This document shows, one piece after another, positions 60,856-64,000 of a stretch of DNA of 64,000 bases (position 1 is the first letter of the stretch; every line of letters begins with the position of its first letter). The stretch is from the NCBI GenBank assembly GCA_965246945.1, contig CBDFFW010000002.1, positions 118,700-182,699 of the forward strand, in the 5' to 3' direction. Both the position numbers and the translations under genes were made by a program. The notes beneath the pieces were generated by a model. The model searched no databases and was not told the origin of the DNA. It saw only the letters and a program-made list of their open reading frames with translations. The DNA comes from CBDFFW01 sp965246945. Its GTDB lineage: Bacteria > Pseudomonadota > Alphaproteobacteria > UBA11073.

Positions 60856-61389
60856 ATTTTCATTTCTCCTACTTGGCAAGAAACCGATCGGCTCAACGCC
60901 TTGCAGCAATATGGTATTTTAGATACCGCTTTCGAACAGAATTTCGATGAGATTGTGCAACTGGCCTCACAAATTTGTGAAACACCCGTTTCGCTGGTGA
61001 CCCTGGTCGATGCCGAACGGCAATGGTTTAAAGCAGCGGTGGGTACTGAGCTACGGGAAACGCCGCTGAATATGGCTTTTTGCACCAAGGCCATCAGACA
61101 AACCAATTTATTTACGGTTGAAGATCTAAGTGCCGATGAAGATTTTCAAAATAATCCATTAGTTGCCGGCAATCCGAATGTCCGTTTTTATGCCGGCGTG
61201 CCCTTGGAAACGCCAGATGGTTTCCCGCTGGGCACCTTATGTGTCCTCGATTACAAACCGCGCCGCTTATCTCCCTTACAGGAAAATGCGCTGCGGATTT
61301 TGGGACGGCAGGTAATGGCCCAATTTGAATTGCGCCGTATTGTGGCTGAACAACAACGGCAGATCGCTGCTATGAAAGCAGCATTATAA
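60856..61389 (+). CDS. GAF domain protein (apparent ATT start)
   Basis: About 177 aa. The conserved N-terminus FISPTWQETDRLNALQQYG, then ILDTAFEQNFDEIVQLASQI, precedes the GAF domain (CETPVSLVTLVDAERQWFKA, FYAGVPLETPDGFPLGTLCV). The frame has no ATG or GTG before the homologous part; a stop lies at 60829-60831. ATT 60856, with GGGAG six bases upstream, fits best; TTG 60901 would remove conserved residues. Such proteins sense small ligands; no output domain is attached. Confidence 0.75.
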   Translation: MFISPTWQETDRLNALQQYGILDTAFEQNFDEIVQLASQICETPVSLVTLVDAERQWFKAAVGTELRETPLNMAFCTKAIRQTNLFTVEDLSADEDFQNNPLVAGNPNVRFYAGVPLETPDGFPLGTLCVLDYKPRRLSPLQENALRILGRQVMAQFELRRIVAEQQRQIAAMKAAL

Positions 61390-61422
61390 ATCGCTGCACA
61401 AAGTGAATATCGCACTATCTGT

Positions 61423-62145
61423 TTATGCTTTGGCTTTTGGCCGCACTTGGCTAAGCCCGCCATCGACATTCAATACTTGTCCGGTAATCCACGCATTGGC
61501 CGGATCAAGTAAAAACACAATCGCCCTGGCAATATCTGCTGGCTGGCCCAGGCGGCCCAAAGGATGCATTTGTTCTGAAACCTGACGGGACAAACTGTTA
61601 CCCGTTAACGCCTGCGTTAAGGGTGTTTCGGTCAAACCAGGTGCTACGGCATTAAAACGCAAATTGTTGCTGGCATAGGTTGCCGCTGCCGCGCGCATTA
61701 GGCCAATGACGCCTGCTTTGGCCGCGGCAATGGCTTCGTGATTGGCAAAACCGGTGAGCGCTGCCGCCGATGACACCAGCACCACACTGCCACCCGTTTT
61801 GGCCATGGTTTTGCCTGCTGCCTGTACAGTTGCGAAAGCGGTAGTGAGCGAGGCGTGGATGGTAGCCAGATATTGCTCATAATTGGTAGCATGCGCCGGC
61901 TTTAGATGCAGGGAACCGGCACAATTTACCACGCCGTCCAACGCGCCAAGTTTCTCGATGGCTTGTTCAAAAATCAAATTCGTGGCGGCAAAATCTGACG
62001 CGTCTAATACAGCACCCGCCACATTAGCCGATAATTTGCTTTCACTGCGGCTGGTGGCAAATATCTGGTGACCTGCCGCCAGTAATTCTGTGCAAACCGC
62101 TTGCCCAATGCCGCTGCTGGCGGCAATTACTAGAAAATTGGCCAT
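61423..62145 (-). CDS. Short-chain dehydrogenase/reductase
   Basis: A 240-aa classical SDR. FLVIAASSGIGQAVCTELLA is the cofactor loop, GALDGVVNCAGS the N-A-G motif. Ser of VVLVSSAAALTGFANHEAIA is in place, but the usual catalytic Y-x-x-x-K reads H-E-A-I-A-A-A-K, so the tyrosine is replaced by histidine while the lysine is kept. LNVDGGLSQVRPKAKA ends the protein. Activity may be altered. Stands alone before the AT-rich region. Confidence 0.9.
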   Translation of the reverse strand: MANFLVIAASSGIGQAVCTELLAAGHQIFATSRSESKLSANVAGAVLDASDFAATNLIFEQAIEKLGALDGVVNCAGSLHLKPAHATNYEQYLATIHASLTTAFATVQAAGKTMAKTGGSVVLVSSAAALTGFANHEAIAAAKAGVIGLMRAAAATYASNNLRFNAVAPGLTETPLTQALTGNSLSRQVSEQMHPLGRLGQPADIARAIVFLLDPANAWITGQVLNVDGGLSQVRPKAKA

Positions 62146-62524
62146 TTATTCTTCCTAACGCGAATAATCACTTTTCGACTTACCATAATAACCTGCAAAA
62201 TACTTCTAAAACAGGTAATAGTAAAGCCAACAAGGGCACAACGTATTATATTATTAGCCGCATACCGCGTGGGAAAAAGAAAAATATTACCGCACCGTTC
62301 TCTAATTTACTGACTTAATGGCGAAGCAAGTGTAACTCGATACTAACTCTATCTCAAATAATTTATAAAGTTCTATTTATTATGACATTAATCCTATTTA
62401 ATATATCAAACATATAATTCAATCCTAAATAAGCTGTGTTCACACTTAATGCTAACTTGCAACGCTAAAAGAACGACTTTTTAACCTTTTTTGAATAAAA
62501 CTCATAAAAATAAAAAAATAGTCG
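62146..62524. other. AT-rich intergenic region without recognised gene
   Basis: About 380 nt with many stops in all frames. No convincing ORF, tRNA or repeat was found. The composition changes sharply relative to the SDR gene, consistent with foreign DNA starting here. Confidence 0.5.
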
Positions 62525-62563
62525 TTTTCCGCGATGAAACTATTTTCCTTAAATCGCGGAAAA
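62525..62563. promoter_or_regulatory. Inverted repeat over the presumed promoter
   Basis: TTTTCCGCGAT and its exact complement ATCGCGGAAAA, 17 nt apart. A -10-like TATATT lies at 62568-62573, so the repeat would cover the -35 region. It looks like a repressor operator; a second partial TTTTCC lies inside the spacer. Confidence 0.55.
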
Positions 62564-62588
62564 TGGCTATATTGTTTGAAATATCAAG

Positions 62589-63794
62589 ATGAGTGCACAT
62601 GTTTACCAAATTGAAGCGGTTCGAGGCATTGTCCAAACCGCGATTGAAGGCTTGGGATTAAACGCGTTCGATCAAAAAAAGATTGATCGCTATAGAAGCT
62701 GGGTTGCCAAGTTTCCTTCCACCCATACGCCGACCGAAAGCATATTCAACGCAAATGCCACAAATATCAGCATCCCAATAAGCCACGATTACGAATTATA
62801 TAGAATTTTTAAATCGATGGGTTCAAAAGGTCTTGCTGCCAAAGTTAACGCGATCTTGTCATCAATCGATCCCACCAAGGGCTTATTTTATGCAATAGGC
62901 ATATGTAGTTATCAAGGGGATGGGGGTGGTCAAGTTAGCCTTGGTCTGCCAATCGACATATTAAGTATGATTGCTGGCGCATTATATACTGCCGACCATT
63001 TAGGAATTGGGAATGTTACTTGTTTGATTGGGGATGATATAGCTTTAGGAAATCCCTTGTTCCGCGATAATAATGGTGGACAACGCGCTGTGAACGCTGC
63101 TTGCCTATATTACCGATCATTTATTAAAACCTTTGTGCAGCAACTAGGCATTACGGGGGTATCGCATCAAATTATTAGCGGTGCTGACTATCGGGATGAT
63201 CCAAAATACAAATTAGTTTACACCAAGGCTTCCAGCTTGATTAAGCCGGAGGATATTGGATTTGACATTACAAGCGAGCAGACTCGATCAGTTGATTATT
63301 ATCGTAGGCAGGTTGCAGCAATCTATCACCTTACAGTCACAAACAATATTGGAATAAAACTATCTTGGACTAGCGGCGCAAAAAATGCATTAGACGAACG
63401 AACTTTCGATGTAGCTCAAAACCGTTTTTCAGAGCTCATGCAAAAAACAGGTGATCTACCTTACCCACTGAGTCATGTGTACATTAATCCTGGAAAAACT
63501 TGGCATCTGCGTAAAAACAAGGTTGGAATTCCCACAGTTATCGAAAACGCCATGCCATACACGCTGTTGACGGCGCAGGGTGGTTTTGAAAACAGGTTTG
63601 CAATCAATGGGCCATATGATCCTTATGAACTTTACAAATCATTTATAGTTCCAAGATTGAGCATTGATGGTGAACTTTGCTGGCCAGAAAATGACAACAA
63701 TCCACAACGCAGGGGACAACCTAAAAATAAACTTCTGTCAAATATGATGCATCATTATGCGGCTCAGCCACGCCCGTGGCAATCGCATATCTGA
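62589..63794 (+). CDS. Unrecognised 401-aa protein of a putative island
   Basis: A soluble 401-aa protein, no signal or membrane helix. I do not recognise it. Its centre reads YAIGICSYQGDGGGQVSLG, PIDILSMIAGALYTADHLG, then GNVTCLIGDDIALGNP: a strand, Gly-rich loop, helix, strand-D-D pattern that recalls the Rossmann core of class I aminoacyl-tRNA synthetases and cyclodipeptide synthases, but without their HIGH/KMSKS or catalytic Tyr/Glu motifs. GIKLSWTSGAKNALDERTFD and GKTWHLRKNKVGIPTVIENA follow. The last 24 or so residues overlap, in antisense, a truncated integrase. No strong ribosome-binding site; the transcript may be nearly leaderless. Confidence 0.75.
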   Translation: MSAHVYQIEAVRGIVQTAIEGLGLNAFDQKKIDRYRSWVAKFPSTHTPTESIFNANATNISIPISHDYELYRIFKSMGSKGLAAKVNAILSSIDPTKGLFYAIGICSYQGDGGGQVSLGLPIDILSMIAGALYTADHLGIGNVTCLIGDDIALGNPLFRDNNGGQRAVNAACLYYRSFIKTFVQQLGITGVSHQIISGADYRDDPKYKLVYTKASSLIKPEDIGFDITSEQTRSVDYYRRQVAAIYHLTVTNNIGIKLSWTSGAKNALDERTFDVAQNRFSELMQKTGDLPYPLSHVYINPGKTWHLRKNKVGIPTVIENAMPYTLLTAQGGFENRFAINGPYDPYELYKSFIVPRLSIDGELCWPENDNNPQRRGQPKNKLLSNMMHHYAAQPRPWQSHI

Positions 63795-64000
63795 AAATTT
63801 GGCCACATACTTGATGAGCTCTGTGTGCAATATCAATTGCGCCTCTATTTTCGATTTTTCTTAAAACGGCTAGTAATTCTTTGGCTGATATTTCCGCGAT
63901 AGGGCGGCTTCCCAGGTATGGAAATACGTCCAGTTCAAGCCGACGCCATACCGTGTCAGCATGTCCCGTTGTCCACGTATCTTTGCGATTTCCATGGCAC
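63721..64000 (-). pseudogene. Tyrosine integrase fragment, C-terminally truncated
   Basis: On the minus strand the frame enters from beyond the window and reads DTVWRRLELDVFPYLGSRPI, AEISAKELLAVLRKIENRGA, IDIAHRAHQVCGQIFRYAIA, TGVAE. This is the core-binding region of P4-type phage integrases. After about 63765 the similarity ends and a stop comes at 63721-63723. The catalytic R-H-R-Y domain is missing, so the integrase is broken here, apparently by the junction with the 401-aa gene. Confidence 0.8.

Noticed and set aside
62589..63794. 401-aa protein as a true cyclodipeptide synthase or tyrosyl-tRNA synthetase
   Set aside because: The Rossmann-like pattern is suggestive, but HIGH, KMSKS and the synthase Tyr/Glu residues are not found; too weak for a call.

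Overview
The window reads as chromosome of a free-living-type alphaproteobacterium of moderate GC. The evidence is gene content and gene style (Usg-like protein, alphaproteobacterial HNH protein, HrcA/CIRCE-controlled groESL, MlaE-type STAS-permease, RodZ-ispG pair, kdpFABCDE). A family-level placement cannot be made by eye. Genes are dense on both strands. Two families of dispersed palindromic repeats of about 100-150 bp sit in intergenic gaps and, once, inside a core gene. There is no rRNA and no CRISPR array.

Layout. 1-6.6 kb: 3' end of rpsT, dnaE (with an in-frame palindromic repeat), an HNH endonuclease, prfB with its programmed +1 frameshift, and an AT-rich orphan gene. 6.7-14.6 kb: dienelactone hydrolase, two unknown envelope proteins, an isolated nuoJ-nuoK pair, accA, then a leftward run rodZ-ispG-aminotransferase IV-prephenate dehydratase. 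14.6-17.1 kb: an AT-rich patch of small or secreted proteins, two of which look frameshifted. 17.1-24.3 kb: suhB-type phosphatase, hydrolase-bcp pair, usg, groES-groEL behind a perfect CIRCE, a histidine-kinase remnant, recQ. 24.3-35.9 kb: hybrid PAS kinase, putative 2OG oxygenase, DUF1800-DUF1501 pair, flavodoxin-type reductase with a divergent HxlR regulator, a CmoA-like enzyme next to an ICMT-like membrane methyltransferase, GNAT, endonuclease III, mntH, endonuclease V. 36-41.4 kb: Mla-type lipid ABC system (permease, ATPase, MCE protein, lipoprotein), a membrane protein, PfpI and GlcG-like proteins, tRNA-Lys(UUU).

41.5-51.1 kb: a porin-like outer-membrane protein followed by a complete kdp potassium system with two tiny membrane ORFs at its head (31 aa and KdpF, 30 aa). 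A near-identical 19-bp sequence lies upstream of both the porin gene and kdp. 51.1-60.3 kb: a leftward cluster of ten genes, mostly overlapping: OmpR-type regulator, kinase, flavoprotein, DUF1365, cyclopropane-fatty-acid-synthase-like methyltransferase, chalcone-isomerase-like protein, MFS transporter, DUF3833 lipoprotein, SDR and lipoprotein esterase. It is probably a regulated membrane-lipid modification operon.

60.4-64 kb: a small membrane protein, a GAF protein that appears to start at ATT, an SDR, then an AT-rich region with a 401-aa protein I do not recognise. That gene has an inverted repeat over its presumed promoter and abuts a truncated tyrosine integrase, so this end is probably the edge of a mobile or genomic island and is the best candidate for undescribed biology.
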